A stretch of 64,000 nt of DNA. It comes from Voacanga thouarsii (lineage: Eukaryota; Streptophyta; Magnoliopsida; Gentianales; Apocynaceae). The position numbers and the translations under genes were made by a program. This document shows positions 12,750 through 25,503 of the stretch, piece after piece; within the stretch, counting starts at the first letter, position 1, and every line of letters begins with the position of its first letter. The notes under the pieces were generated by a model. The model searched no databases, was not told the DNA's origin, and saw only the letters and a program-made list of their open reading frames with translations. The stretch is taken from NCBI GenBank assembly GCA_026120185.1, contig JANUWF010001190.1, positions 2,542,001 through 2,606,000 of the forward strand. Reading direction: 5' to 3'.

Positions 12750-12788
<39 letters not shown>
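12750..12788. repeat. (TA)n microsatellite
   Basis: This is a pure AT dinucleotide tract of about 19 units inside the inverted-repeat element. Confidence 0.95.
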
Positions 12789-12790
<2 letters not shown>

Positions 12791-13268
12791 CTTTGTTTTT
12801 TTTTCAAGAAAAATATTAATACAATTTCGTGATTTTATTATAAGTCTTTTCTATTTGAATTTGTATCCTACTTAAATCTTGACAAAGTTATATATGTATG
12901 TCTAATTACAAGAATTTGATTGAAACTTTAATTTATATGTTTGTTACATTTTATTCTATTAAATAGATAATGATACTCTAATACAAAAAACTATAAAAAG
13001 TACTACAGATCCACAATACTTCATGTATCGAGATTCCTCCGCTAAAAGATTTTGATATCTTATAATTAATATAAATAAAATAAATATTTTATTATCAAAG
13101 TAATTTACATTAATCAATAACGTCATTAATTACTAGTCAATAAACACTCAACGTCTTTTTACAACTTATGATATCAAAATATTACAATACACAACTTAAT
13201 AAAAATAAATTATAATAAACTTAAAATATCATTATTCTTAACTCAACGGGAATAAATTATAATAAACC

Positions 13269-15790
13269 CGATACTTTGTTTAACAAGGATTGCGTGGATG
13301 CATGGCCCACAAAATATTTGAGAATTTGAGGCGATCAATCTAATCATGAGAGAGCCAAGAAAAAAGCAAGAATCGTTTGTGGTCTGATTTAATTATTAAA
13401 CACACAAAAAAATAAAGTCAATTTTCCATTTCATGGTGGGTGCACGAGAAACACATTAACAAAAAGTGGTTTGTTGGGCAACTTCTTCTTCTTCTTCTTT
13501 TTTCTAATGACGCAATCCTTTAATTTTGAATGATGATACTTGAGTCTGTTCGATTATTAAGATTATATTTGGATACTAATTTTTTATTTTTATCACGTAT
13601 TAAATTTTTATTTTAATTCAAATATATTATTATTTTATATATTTTTTATTTTTCGATTAACTGTTATTTACTTACAACTTATTATATTATATTTCTTTGA
13701 ATCCCACGTAATCTCATATATTTAATAAATTTTTGTAAAACTCGTCTCAAACCAATCTCTTCCTACTTACACTCTAAATTATTGAGTCAGTAATATCTAA
13801 ATTGAAGAGTAGCTGTTTGTTTTAACAACTTTATAATTAAAGATTTGTTCAAGAAAAGAAAAAAGAAATTATATTCATTCCATAATATATGTATATATAT
13901 AGTATAAACAAAATGTCTGACATTAAACTATTGAACTATTGAGACATCATTTTCAATTGAAGAATCAAACCTCGTTTTGGTAACTGCTTCCTAATTAGCT
14001 TAAATCTAACTACAAAATTGTAAAGAGAAAAAGGGAAACTATGTCTCCTTATGAGATGTTTCAGACAGCCAGATTGTCTCTTTCAGTCGGGTTTTGCTAA
14101 ACAGCCCTGTTTCTCTGCCAGTGTCCAAAAGATGAGATTCGAAAGAAAGATTGGAATTGGGAGTGTATTTCGGGGCAAAATTTGCTCACAGAGATTAGTA
14201 AGGTTGTGTCCGCTTTTGGAGGTGAGGTAAAGAATCTGCCTCAATTGGACCAACTCATTTGGTACTTAATAGATTTGTTAAACTATTGAATCAAACCTTA
14301 TTTTAACCAACTCATTTTTTCAAACGTTACCACCAAATTCTCCTACAAAACCGCTGAAAAAGGAAAAAGAAAATTCTAACAAGGCAAACACATGTTTTAC
14401 CTTAAATTATTGAACTATTGAGTTTTTGAAGATTCAAACCTCGTTTTTTCAACTTCCTAATTAGTTGAAACCTTGTTATCAAAATCTCTCACAAACCCAT
14501 GACAGAAAAATGGAAATTCTCATAAAAATCCATTCCAAAAAAAAAAAAAAATCTAAAACAAGCAATATCTCACACAAAATGGAACAAGGAATTCTATGAA
14601 TACTATTTTGGGAAGCTTATCAAAGGCATTGATGGATGAATTAGGACTCCTATAGTTTTTTTTTTCCTTCTATCCTTTGGTGTATTTGGCAACACAAGGT
14701 CACTAATTAAGCTATACCTTTTGTAAAGAATATAATCACCATCTAAACTAAGGGATTAGAATGTGGTTCCATTTCCCTATTAACCCCTTGCCTTCCACTA
14801 AAGGTCACCTAATTGTATTCTTTAGGGCCACTTATAAATATTTCCAAGTTGTAATATCCTCTCAATGCATTCTCTTTTTGGAAAGGGGTAGGAGGAAGAA
14901 TATGTTTTAGTGTCAATTTGCCTTCTTTTTTTTATCTATTCTCCCACCGTTGCATGCATCTTTTTGTTTTTGCAAAATAGTTTTTTATATAGAGATTAAA
15001 TTCACCTTTTTAGAATAGTAATTATACTTTTTTAAAATATGTACACGGATTTCAAGTCCTTCTAAAATTAAATAGAAATGATATTGTCATTCTTCCTATG
15101 TACTTCCTCCGGTCAAAACTAAGTTGTCTAATTATCAAAAGACAAATTAGCATATTTTGGTCTTTAAAGCTGTTGTTCGTATTGTTTTCGTACTCAATAC
15201 TTTTTTTTTTTTTTATCATTATGATTCTTAATAATTTTTTCTGTAATTATAGTCCCTAATTTTTTGTTTTTAAGGACCATATAATGGCAGATTTTAAATA
15301 AAAAAACAAAACATTAAAGATCATAATGACAGAAAAATATTAAAGACAAAAATATTATAAACATCAAACTTTAGATATTAAATAGGCTAAATTTCTTTAT
15401 CAAAATTACACATATTAAAGAATTATAAAATATTATAATAATAAAAAAATTAAAACGTTTATTTTACCCTTCTTTTAATTTTAATAAAATCTCTTCTTAT
15501 TAATTATATTCTACCCCTTCAATTTTCTCCCTCACGTTTCTTGTTTCTCTCTTAATTAAGTAAAATTTTGACTTTTTTTATAGGAGAATATGTTGTCATT
15601 CTTAATTAAAATAAATTTATTATGGATAGTTATCATGTTAATTAATTAATGAGAAATTAGTATAGGAATAAAATTAAAAAAATTAAATACAATTAAAAGG
15701 TGAACAATTATGTGTTGACTCGGGAAGAATTTGGTCATACGGCCTATTGTTTATCGGCGTTGTCATTATTAGCTTCATTTTCTTGCGCAT
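13269..15790. other. Intergenic region upstream of CYP735A, with a diverged triplicated segment
   Basis: No intact gene is seen. Three imperfect copies of a segment of the type TTAAACTATTGAA...TCAAACCTCG lie at about 13923-14000, 14277-14330 and 14403-14490. Between the first two is a relatively GC-rich piece with about 60 open codons (14107-14289) and no ATG. A MITE-like sequence begins near 15103 with CTTCCTCCGGTCAAAAC. The last few hundred bases should contain the CYP735A promoter. Confidence 0.5.
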
Positions 15791-15798
15791 TATAAATA
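15791..15798 (+). promoter_or_regulatory. TATA box of the CYP735A gene
   Basis: TATAAATA lies 136 bp upstream of the chosen ATG, in an otherwise AT-rich region that becomes CT/CA-rich just downstream. Transcription probably starts near 15820-15830, giving a 5'UTR of about 105 bp. Confidence 0.7.
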
Positions 15799-15933
15799 GA
15801 AGAGACACCCAAAGGCTCACCGAACCACACACTTGTCTTCGTCTCTGCTGCTTCTCTCGATTCTTTTCGACAGCTCCTTTGGCAACAAAATTTGCAGTCA
15901 TTTCCTAGATCTTCTCTTGCAATTTTTACCACC

Positions 15934-18900
15934 ATGGCTATGGCTGCGTTGGTAGCTGCAATGGTCATATGTCTCACCATGTTCTTCAAAGTTGCCTACG
16001 ACTTCATTTCTTGTTACTGGCTGACACCGAGACGCATCAAGAAAGTCATGGAAAGGCAAGGGGTGCGTGGCCCGGAACCTCGGTTTCTTGTTGGAAACAT
16101 CTTGGACATGGCCTCGTTTATAGCCAAATCTACCTCTGAGGACATGGAATCCATCAACCATGATATCGTCGGCAGACTTCTGCCGCATTTTGTTGCATGG
16201 TCTAAGATATATGGTACCATCGTTATCATTATTTCTCCAAAAGAACCGTTTTTTTTTTCTAATATTTTGATCAATCAAATGTATAATTGTTATGCGTGTG
16301 TTGGTTCATTCTTTCACAGGAAAAAGATTCATATACTGGAACGGGACTGAGCCCCGCTTGTGTTTGACGGAAACGGATCTAATCAAAGAACTTCTGTCCA
16401 AATACAGTTCCCTTTCCGGTAAATCATGGTTGCAGCAGCAGGGATCGAAGCATTTTATCGGGAAAGGTCTTTTAATGGCGAACGGCGATGATTGGTATCA
16501 TCAGAGGCACATTGTAGCACCGGCTTTCATGGGAGACAAACTCAAGGTAAAAATGAATAAGCAAGTTCAAGGGAATAAAATTTGATGTGAGCAAAGTGTG
16601 AATGATATAATAAGATGTGTTTAGACAGCAACGTTTATTTTGGTTATACTATATATTTGTCCAAGAATCATTATAAATGGATGGTTTTTGTTTTTTGGCA
16701 CAGAGCTATTCAGGGTACATGGTGGAATGCACTAAGCAGATACTCCAATCACTTCAAAATGCAGTTGAGTTGGGAAAAGGAGAGGTTGAGATCGGAGAAT
16801 ACATGACTCGGCTCACTGCCGATATCATTTCTCGAACAGAGTTCGATAGCAACTACGAGAAGGGAAAGCAGATATTCGATTTGTTAACAGTTCTGCAACA
16901 CCTTTGTGCACAAGCCAGCCGGCACCTTTGTCTTCCCGGCAGCCGGTGAGTTGCTTTCTGTGTTTTTTTTTTTTGGCTTTCCTCTTCTCTTAGCCATGAA
17001 AGAATTTCATATTCTTTTCTTTCTACTATGATTCCAACAACGAAAATTCTAACATAGACCGGGCGGCGGTGAAAAGTTCGCGGGGACCGCATGACAAGTT
17101 GTAACGTTTTACGGGTTCTGAAAAGAGAAAAGAAGAATTTGGTAGTAACGTATTTCGGGTTCTGAAACTGACTGGCAGAACGAGTCCATTTCCAAGTAGT
17201 TTCATCAATGTAATCGCCATAGAATAATCCCACATTAATTAACTGAGTTGGCTATTTATGATTTGTAGGTTTTTTCCAAGCAAATATAATAGGGAAATAA
17301 AATCCTTGAAGATGGAGGTGGAGAGGCTACTAATGGAGATCATACAGAGCCGAAAAGATTGTGTAGAGATTGGTCGAAGCACTTCCTATGGAAATGATTT
17401 ACTAGGGTTGTTGCTGAACGAGATGCAGAAGAAGAAAGGCAATGGTTCTTTTAGCCTGAATCTACAGCTGATCATGGATGAATGCAAAACTTTCTTTTTC
17501 GCAGGCCATGAGACCACAGCCCTCTTGCTCACTTGGACAGTCATGCTACTAGCAAGCAACCCATCATGGCAAGAAAAAGTTCGAGCTGAAGTGAAACATG
17601 TTTGCAATGGCGAACCACCCTCAGTAGATCAGCTTTCAAAGCTCACCCTGGTAAGCTCCAAATCCCTTAAACCCTCTCTGCCTGGAGGCCGGAAAGGGTC
17701 CCGAAAAGCAGACACAAACAAAAACAAACTATAAAGGTTTAGGTGCGATGCTGCCCCTCTTACACAGAATACACTGAATCGAATCCACGTATAGAGAATT
17801 GTTTACTAGACTTTAGATTTGGAGAAAACTTACCAATAATTAGTCATTTCATTGACCATATAAAAAAAATGTGAGCTTAACTTATCCCCTTTTTGTCCTT
17901 TTGTTGAGTAGGAGGGAAATAGGAAACGAATAAGGGTTGTTTGGTTTGAGGAAAAGGAAAGAAAAAGAAGAAAAAAGGAGTACAAAGGAAAGGAAAGGGA
18001 AGGGAATGAGAGGCAAGAAAGACTAATTATTATTATGGTGTTTGATTAGATATAGAAGAAAAAGTTAAGTATAACATTTGGGGTAGGGAATGAAAGAAAA
18101 GAATCCTATTTGAGTTTATATTTTTCTATATGATAATATTAAATATTTTATTCATTAAAGATGTTTTAATTTATTTATTAAATAATTATTAAATGAAATT
18201 TTCTCTATCTCTGTTTCTGCTCACTTTTGGACACAAAAGAGTTTGAAACTCTTATATTTAATTTAATCCCTTTATTCTCCTCTCATTCCTTTTTTTTTTT
18301 CTTTATAAAAAACTAATCCAAATGCCTAAAACTCAAACCTTTCCTTTTCTCTCCTCTCCTCTTTCTAAATTCCTTCAATCCAAACAGGTTGTAAAAATCA
18401 TCACGCTCACTTTGCTAGAAAGACAGGCAATTTTTCTTTTCTTTTTTTTAAAACTAATCCAAGCACTTAAATCTCAAATCTTCTATTTTCTCTTCTCTCC
18501 TATCTTTTCATTTCTTTTAATCCAAACAGGCTGTAAAACTTGTCTGCTCACTTTGCTTTGCTACAAAGACAGGCAATTTTCCATATATATTAAAACCATT
18601 GCCTTTTAGATTTCACTTCTATCAGTGTTGGCAAGAGACGATAGCCTGCAATTTCTAATTCAACAAGTCATTGAATATAAATATACAGCTAGTTCATCGT
18701 GTAGGAAGATGGCATGCCATGGTGGGAATAAATCGATTCACTGAAATCCAAGAGCAACTTCAATATACTCCACATGCTTGGTTGGCTGGAGGGCACTAAT
18801 CATTTTTGATGCTCATTGGGAGGGAGTGGGGTGGGGAAGACCTATTTGGAAATACTAAAAGATTTAGTCTTGATTTGGTAGTCTAGCTGGTCATTATGGA

Positions 18901-19615
18901 GTTATTAGAATCCTTTGAAACAAGTCAAAACGCTGACTAGCACCTAAATCAAGTTAAATATAGCATTCTTTCTTGGCAAAAAGTTTAGGAATAATTTATG
19001 AATTAAACTGATTAGTCAGTAACAACTTGTTTTAATAGTAAGAAAATTATTACTCAAGGCGTTTGTTGAAAATTCAATATCGAGTTTAGTTTCATCCTTT
19101 CCTCTATCCCACTCCCCCACTCCTTATCTCTCCTCCCTCCCCTTCTAAAAAATAAAAAAGCTGATCAAGATCTTTCTATTTTATTTCTGCAGTTGAACAT
19201 GGTAATCAACGAATCACTCAGACTGTATCCACCAGCTACAGTTCTACCAAGAATGGCCTTTGAAGATATCAAGCTAGGTGACCTTGAAATTCCAAAGGGT
19301 TTATCGATATGGATTCCAGTTCTTGCAATTCATCACAGTGAAGAAATATGGGGTGAAGATGCAAACGAGTTCAAGCCTGATCGTTTCGCCTCCAAGTCTT
19401 TCGCTCCCGGCCGGCATTTTCTGCCGTTTGCAGCCGGGCCAAGGAACTGTGTTGGCCAATCTTTTGCTCTGATGGAAGCTAAGATCATCCTAGCCATGTT
19501 GATATCGAAGTTCAGCTTCACTATTTCAGAAAATTATCGTCATGCACCAATCATTGTCCTTACAATAAAACCTAAGTATGGAGTTCAAATCCGATTGACA
19601 CCCTTGGGTGTGTGA
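15934..19615 (+). CDS. Cytochrome P450 CYP735A, cytokinin trans-hydroxylase
   Basis: CYP735A enzymes hydroxylate the side chain of isopentenyladenine-type cytokinin nucleotides to trans-zeatin types, working at the ER membrane with a P450 reductase. Exons are 15934-16213, 16320-16546, 16704-16945, 17269-17650 and 19193-19615, all GT-AG, giving 517 residues, the family length. The ATG sits in a strong CCACCATGG context and places the conserved FISCYWLTPRRIKK block as in Arabidopsis CYP735A1/2. Visible parts are an N-terminal membrane anchor (residues 1-25), the I-helix AGHETT (328-333), ExxR (E384-R387), PDRF (about 439-442) and the heme-binding loop FAAGPRNCVG with Cys463. The last intron is long (1.54 kb) and repeat-bearing. 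Nothing looks broken. Confidence 0.97.
17930..18590. repeat. MITE-like and tandem-duplicated sequence in CYP735A intron 4
   Basis: A ~135-bp unit occurs twice in tandem at about 18308-18445 and 18446-18585. Each copy runs from AAACTAATCCAA through ATCCAAACAGG to AAGACAGGCAATTTT. The segment starts at 17936 with GTTGTTTGGTTTGAGG, roughly the reverse complement of the CCTTCAATCCAAACAGG end, so it looks like a hAT-type MITE whose right end was duplicated. It accounts for much of the length of this intron. Confidence 0.5.
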
Positions 19616-22600
19616 TCAAGTTTTAGTAAAAGGATGACTTTTCTTGCTCATAAATTTTGGATAATCTTGGAAGTAAAAAAGGGCATTATGATTTCTTTTT
19701 CAATTTTTTTTTTACCCCTATGGTCATAGCAGATAAAGATTTGGGAGTGTTGTTGTGACTAAGTTTGTTTTGTTTGACAAAACTATGGGGATAGAAATAG
19801 GATTTGTGGTTGAATATTGTGAGAGGTTGGTCCAACTTTCAGTAAATATAAAATTTTATTTTGAAACTTAAGTATTGTTCAAATTTTATTTTGATCCTTT
19901 TTATAATTTATTATTATTTCGTAGTATTTCAACTATAATAGTTTGGAAAGAAAACTTTTTACATGACATAGCTTTCCTCCAAACCAAAGAGAGTAGGAGG
20001 AAGTATAAGCAACCAAAATCTCTTACCTAATTTATCGACAGAATACTAAACGAATATGAGAAAAATACATTCATATGGTAAGGACTGGTTAATTTGAGGG
20101 CTGATATGAAACTAGGGGAAATGTTTGAAGGATGCAAAATAAATTTTACCTAAAGAGGGAAAACAAAATTATAAAACAAGAAAGCCCCTTTCATGCTTTT
20201 GCTTTAAGAGTAGTTATCAGTGGGCTCAAAGACTTTTAAGATGAGGGTTAGAACTTAGAATAAGATTTTAAGCATAGAGGAATTAATGATTAAGCTGAGG
20301 TACTTAGGATAAGCCCGCAGAAAAGAATAAATAAATCACAAGACAAAGTGATGGGCAAAAAGGTTTTCTTCTTTGCTTTGATGCTTCAAAACACTCACAA
20401 TCATAGTTAGATTGATACTTGTTTAAATTTTTCTTTTTTTTTTTTTGGCCCAACTCATGATGAATTGGTTTAGAAGTGCCCTCTCATCTTTCAATTTGAA
20501 AATTAGGCAACTTGTTATCTTGGCAAAGGGGAGTAGGGTCAGTATCTTTGTGATTTTAAAGCTCAAAAATGATGGTTTGCTTTTCTTTCTTAGCCTACCC
20601 TATCATAACCATTCACCTGCTTACACACCAGTCTGGATTCTGCATTTCTGCACCCCCCCCCACTATGGCTCTGTTCTCTTTGATTCACCCACCCTTCATT
20701 TCAGTATATAATATTCTTCTATTATCACTCTTTCATATACCTCAGCTAGCTGCCCCTATAGGGTATAGTTCAGTGCTCTTCAATCATTTTCTTCATGCAA
20801 TTAAGCCATGAACTTGGCCACTTGCCCAGCTTGAACACTCTTCTCCTTCCTATTAAATTCATGTATTGACCCTTCTTTTGAGAGTTGAAGATTACCTATC
20901 TACTTAAATTATTAAGAGTTTACTACAACAGTTCAATCGAAAAAAATCCTGTTATCAAATTGACTGATGTGGATTAAAAAGTCAAATTGCATCTAATTGC
21001 AGGAGAAAGATATATCAATTAATTTAAAATATAGTAAAAATTGAAAAAGTATTAACAATGCATTAAGACAATTAGACAAAGCATGCAGCTGATCGCATGA
21101 TACCATGCATTCACAGTTTTAGTCTCATCGTGTTGTCTGTGGTCTGTTGAAGAATTTCACTGGACTGGCGACAAGAAGCATCTTCTTGTGAGTTAATCTT
21201 GTTCGAGTTTCCAGTTAAGATCCCCCAAATGTAAACGTCTATATTCAACTAATCATGCTATAAATTAGTCCCTTAAAAACCACACAAAGAAGAGATGATT
21301 GCAAAAGGCTAATTATAGTACAGAATCAAGGATAGAATAAAAAAAAATAGAGATTGGGAAGGACAAACTATAATGTTATAACTTCTTAAAAAATTTTAGG
21401 GGGCAAAAAGTAAAAAATTTAAAAGAATTTTTTCAATTTTTTAAAGGAAAATATTTATAATATTAAAAAAATTTGGAACGTCCCTATACAGAACGTAACA
21501 TTCATATAATTTAGAATATCATATGTATATTTTATAACGTATAATATTGTATTTATAATTCAAACTCTTTTTCTTTCAACGTAAATTATAAACAGAAATA
21601 TAAATTTTAAAGTGTTTCAAAATTTGGCACTTCCGAAGATAGACCAATAGCATCAAAACACTGCATTCTAACCCTTTCTTACCATTCAAATTGAAATGAA
21701 GAAAAGCAGATAATGACCCCCCCCCCCCCCAACCCCCCCCAAAACAAAAGAGATCAAGAGGGGTTTGAAGTTGGCTGCAATGGACTTTAGCTGCCACCTA
21801 CCTAATAATACTATATAGTTTCCAAAAGATAGTGACAGAATGGAGTTTCGATATCTTAATTTAAAAATGCATAAGATTGAGAGATTAATACACAGTCGTC
21901 ATTGAAGATATATATAAATAAAGCCAATTAGAGTCCACATATGGACTTAAAAGAGATTATCCTAAGGTAATCATTAGATGTATACTCTTTTCTAATTAAT
22001 ATATTTCCTTTGCACGAGTTCAACTGAGTGGCCAAAAGTTGAAGAACAAAAAAAATCAAGAAAAGTTTTTAGGTTTTCTTTTGATGATAATCACGTTTCT
22101 AAAAGAGTCAAAGTAAGTGATATTAACTTTTTGCTTCTTCAATGGACCCTTTAATTAAATTAGAACGTCCTATTAAGTGTTAATACCTTGATTAGAAAAG
22201 CTAAACATATATGCATTAGCCTACTAGTCTTGTCAAATTATGCCCACCCATCATCGTCTCTCTCGGTAACCACCTTCACCACCACCACCACCACTAGTAC
22301 GACCACCACCACCATCACCACCAAAACTTGTTCCCAAATTATTTAATATCTTGCATATCTTATTATTCAAACAACTTGTTTTTATTTTAATAACCTAACT
22401 TGCTATAAAAGATGAATTTTCTTTCTGTCTCATCCCCCTCTCTTCTAAGCCCCAGAATTGCAGATTCCAAGTGGCTGACATATGGTACACAGTTTAAATG
22501 ATGCCTCGTGCAACATTTTAAAGACAGCATACACAAGCAGAGGTCCCCATATCGCACATGCTTAATGCTTCTTTAGGCATTTCGTGACCATTTGAAGTAC

Positions 22601-25250
22601 TATTTCACCTCCATTTTCATCCAGAAATGGTTCGTGATTGAAATCAAGTAATAGCTCTGGAATGGCAATATGCAGCACTTGGAAAAAGTATATAGAGCTA
22701 GTGCATCAACTCATGGGTCTAGATGCTACACATATAGGTTTGTCTAAGTATATCTCCATATGGAAGAAGGAATGAGAATCAAACCCGTAGCAAGGATTGT
22801 TTTGGCCCCAAAAAAATGAAACAGAGAACGAAAGTGCAAATGAAGAACAGTATTCAATGTCTCTCTGGATTCAATTGTTTGTCTTCCATGGAAGTCACCC
22901 ATAAAACACAAAATTGACATGCAGCTCAAATATGCCATACACTTTGGACTTTCTTACATCTACCGACACATTATGAAAGAAATGAGAGTCAAGCCCATAC
23001 CGTATTGTGAAAGTGACTACTAATGCCAAGAGAATATGGCACAAGAGTCAAAATGGTGACTATCTAAGCGTAGTTATTTCTAGGATAAAAGAAAAACTTT
23101 TGTCTACAATCCTAGGATCTTAGGAAGGGATTGACGTCGGTGGTGCAGGCTACTTGGTGCGAGCTGACCTCGTGACGCATTAAGAATAGCTTTCATTTGC
23201 AATATCTTGGCCGAAAATAAGATAGTAGATTAATAAACCCTCTTCTTTATTTTCTTTTCCGTCTTTTGGCAGCCAGCACCGTCTAGGACAATCGGCTTTC
23301 AATTCAAACCATACTGTCCATGCCTAATAAAAGAGAAGGAAAGAAGACCCCCTTCAATCCCATGCATTAAAACCAGTAACTTTTGAATCCTTGACTTTCT
23401 CGTAAAATCCACAAAGTGCCAACGTTTTTTGGCTGTGGATGCTTGGATTTTTAACGTGGCTGACACATAAATAGGCCATGGATAAGGGCACCTTACAAAG
23501 AGAAAAGTCCAAAAAAGGATTTCTTGAACCACCAAGTTTTGACAGAAGATGGTTTTTGCCTGTAGAAATTCCATTCACGAATGTGGAGCTAACATGGTGG
23601 ATCTTACTGCTATTCTCATCTTCAGAATCAATATAATAACGTCACAAAAATACATAGCAACATCCTATATAACACTGTACTCATTAGAGAGACTATCATA
23701 CTAACTAAATATCACATCGATTGAGTTCTTAACTCGTAGTTCAAGAACATCGGCGTTGGGCTAACAAAATTACCGTTCATATCAACCTGACACGTTCAAC
23801 ATGAAACAAACTTGCCTGAGGCAGAGCCTCTACTGGCTATATGGTATGAATTGATTACTGTCAATGAAAAGTTAAGTTTGTGATGCACTCGTAATGATGA
23901 ATCAACCAACACAACAGCCTAGGAAATGACTACTGAGGACGGAGATGTTCCACACACAAATCTTGGGGGATTGGATAGCAAACATGAGGCTATTTGAGTG
24001 GACCTTAAATGAGGGGCAACAAAGCAAATAGCATTCAATCTGCCAAGAGTGGCCAGGTAGGAGAAGCACTAGTCTGCTGGAGCATGAGAAATGACAATCT
24101 CAGAAGGAACTCCTTTTGCCATCATGCAGTTTTTGGATATCCAGTCACAGAAATAATCAGGCAACCACATTATATCCCTGAGAAAGAGGGCAAAAGAGAA
24201 ACAAATAGCATATCTTACACGATTGAACAAATGGACACTAGCTCTTCCATTCAATTACTGTACTTCTGTACAATACGGAAGAGGCAATTGATTCAATTGT
24301 CAACCATGAAAGGACCTTGTGGTTCTGAAAAGGTAAAGTCATGTCAAATGATGGTTCACATTACACACGCTTATGGACAAAGTATTCAATGAAAATCCAA
24401 GATCTGGAAGCCCCATTTTCTGGATATGAACGATATAGAAATTTCCCCCTATCCATGTGAAATGACTAAACATCTAAACAGATTAATGATAAAACCACAA
24501 CGTGGAAAGAATTGAAGAGTCGTATGGAAACCTTTTAGGACAATTTTGGAAAAAAACATCTTGCCTTGTTGATGTTAAATCCGTCAGCACCTGGTCAAGG
24601 TGGATAGATCGGAAACATGCCACAAAAACCCACACACAAGAATTGAGCATGTCACATAGACCCTAGAGGTTTACAAGATATAAGATAATTTAGTTATATA
24701 AATAAAAACAGGCTAAGGAACACGATGGCATGTTCTGCACTACAGTCTTTTCAGTTTTCAGGAACCTGTTCCTTCTAAAATTTTTAACATTAATAAGGTG
24801 CTTTGTATCGTAATATTTTTCCGGGGAATCCTAAAAACATTATTTGTGTTGATTATCACATAAAACAAGGATACAAATCTCACGTTATGCAGAAAATTTT
24901 GCCAATAGTCAGGTATCCATTTACCAAAAAGTACAGAAGAATTTCAAAGCGAGATCTAAATCACACAGTTAAAGGATGTAAAATTCAACGTGATGATGTT
25001 CAATTGAATTTGGGGAAATAATAAAGATACAATAAATAACTACATGCTGGAATACAGAGTTGGAGTGGTGTAAAATTGAGTATTACAGCGATTTGAACCC
25101 CATAAACACATAATCACATCATATATTTTATACCCCTAAAAGAGCACAGGGAAACATGCAAGATTTGACCTGTTTAAGAGCAATATAACAGAGCATTCAT
25201 GTCAGATCCTACAGCTTCTCAAACATAGTTTCATGATTCCTTGGATCCTG
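19616..25250. other. Long intergenic region, no confident gene
   Basis: After the CYP735A 3'UTR there are only short shadow-like frames, a poly-C tract, and a CAC-repeat patch at 22270-22322. The part from about 24070 to 25250 may hold 3'UTR exons of the minus-strand KH gene: acceptor-like sites read TTTTCTGCAG near 25250 and CTTTCTCAG near 24180 on that strand. I cannot support a protein-coding gene here. Confidence 0.45.
21717..21740. repeat. Poly-C tract
   Basis: There is a run of fourteen C, two A, then eight C. On the opposite strand it is a G-run that could form a G-quadruplex. Such tracts are also prone to length errors in sequencing. Confidence 0.9.
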
Positions 25251-25503
25251 CAGAAAACCTAAAAGTAAAGATGAAAGATAGGTCCTAAACAACACCTAAC
25301 TTGCTGACAAAAAGGAGAAAGGAAAAAATTTCCAATATTAGGAGAAACTAAGACAGTTATTATTCCCCAATTAAGAAATACATGTGACAATTTGAAAACA
25401 TAAATTTCCTCTAATATCATCAGCATCTACTGATTTAACCAGCAACAATTTTAAGATTATGAAAGGGAGCCAACCTATGGTACAAAAATCACCAATTCTT
25501 GCA

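Larger units (their letters stand above)
10150..13268. mobile_element. Element with long inverted repeats, interrupted by a solo LTR
   Basis: About 240 bp at 13020-13268, read in reverse complement, align with 10310-10530. Shared blocks include TTATTGACC/TTTATTGACT, GTTGTAAAAAAGACGTTAGA versus GTTGTAAAAAGACGTTGAG, and the end TTTAGTAGAGG/TTTTAGCGGAGG. The left arm also contains a diverged tandem copy of itself at 10150-10312. Both outer ends start with a GTTTATT-CAATTTA type motif. The arrangement suits an old non-autonomous TIR element or MITE dimer. No transposase is seen and I could not define a target duplication. Confidence 0.6.

Noticed and set aside
15892..15933. Earlier in-frame start for CYP735A
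   Set aside because: The upstream codon is TTG. The ATG at 15934 has a strong context and gives the family-typical N-terminal length.
15898..16278. Minus-strand frame across CYP735A exon 1
   Set aside because: It is a shadow of the highly supported P450 coding exon, with no independent signal.
22270..22322. CAC/ACC repeat patch as a possible coding or CRISPR-like repeat
   Set aside because: It is simple-sequence DNA without regular spacers, and plants do not carry CRISPR arrays.
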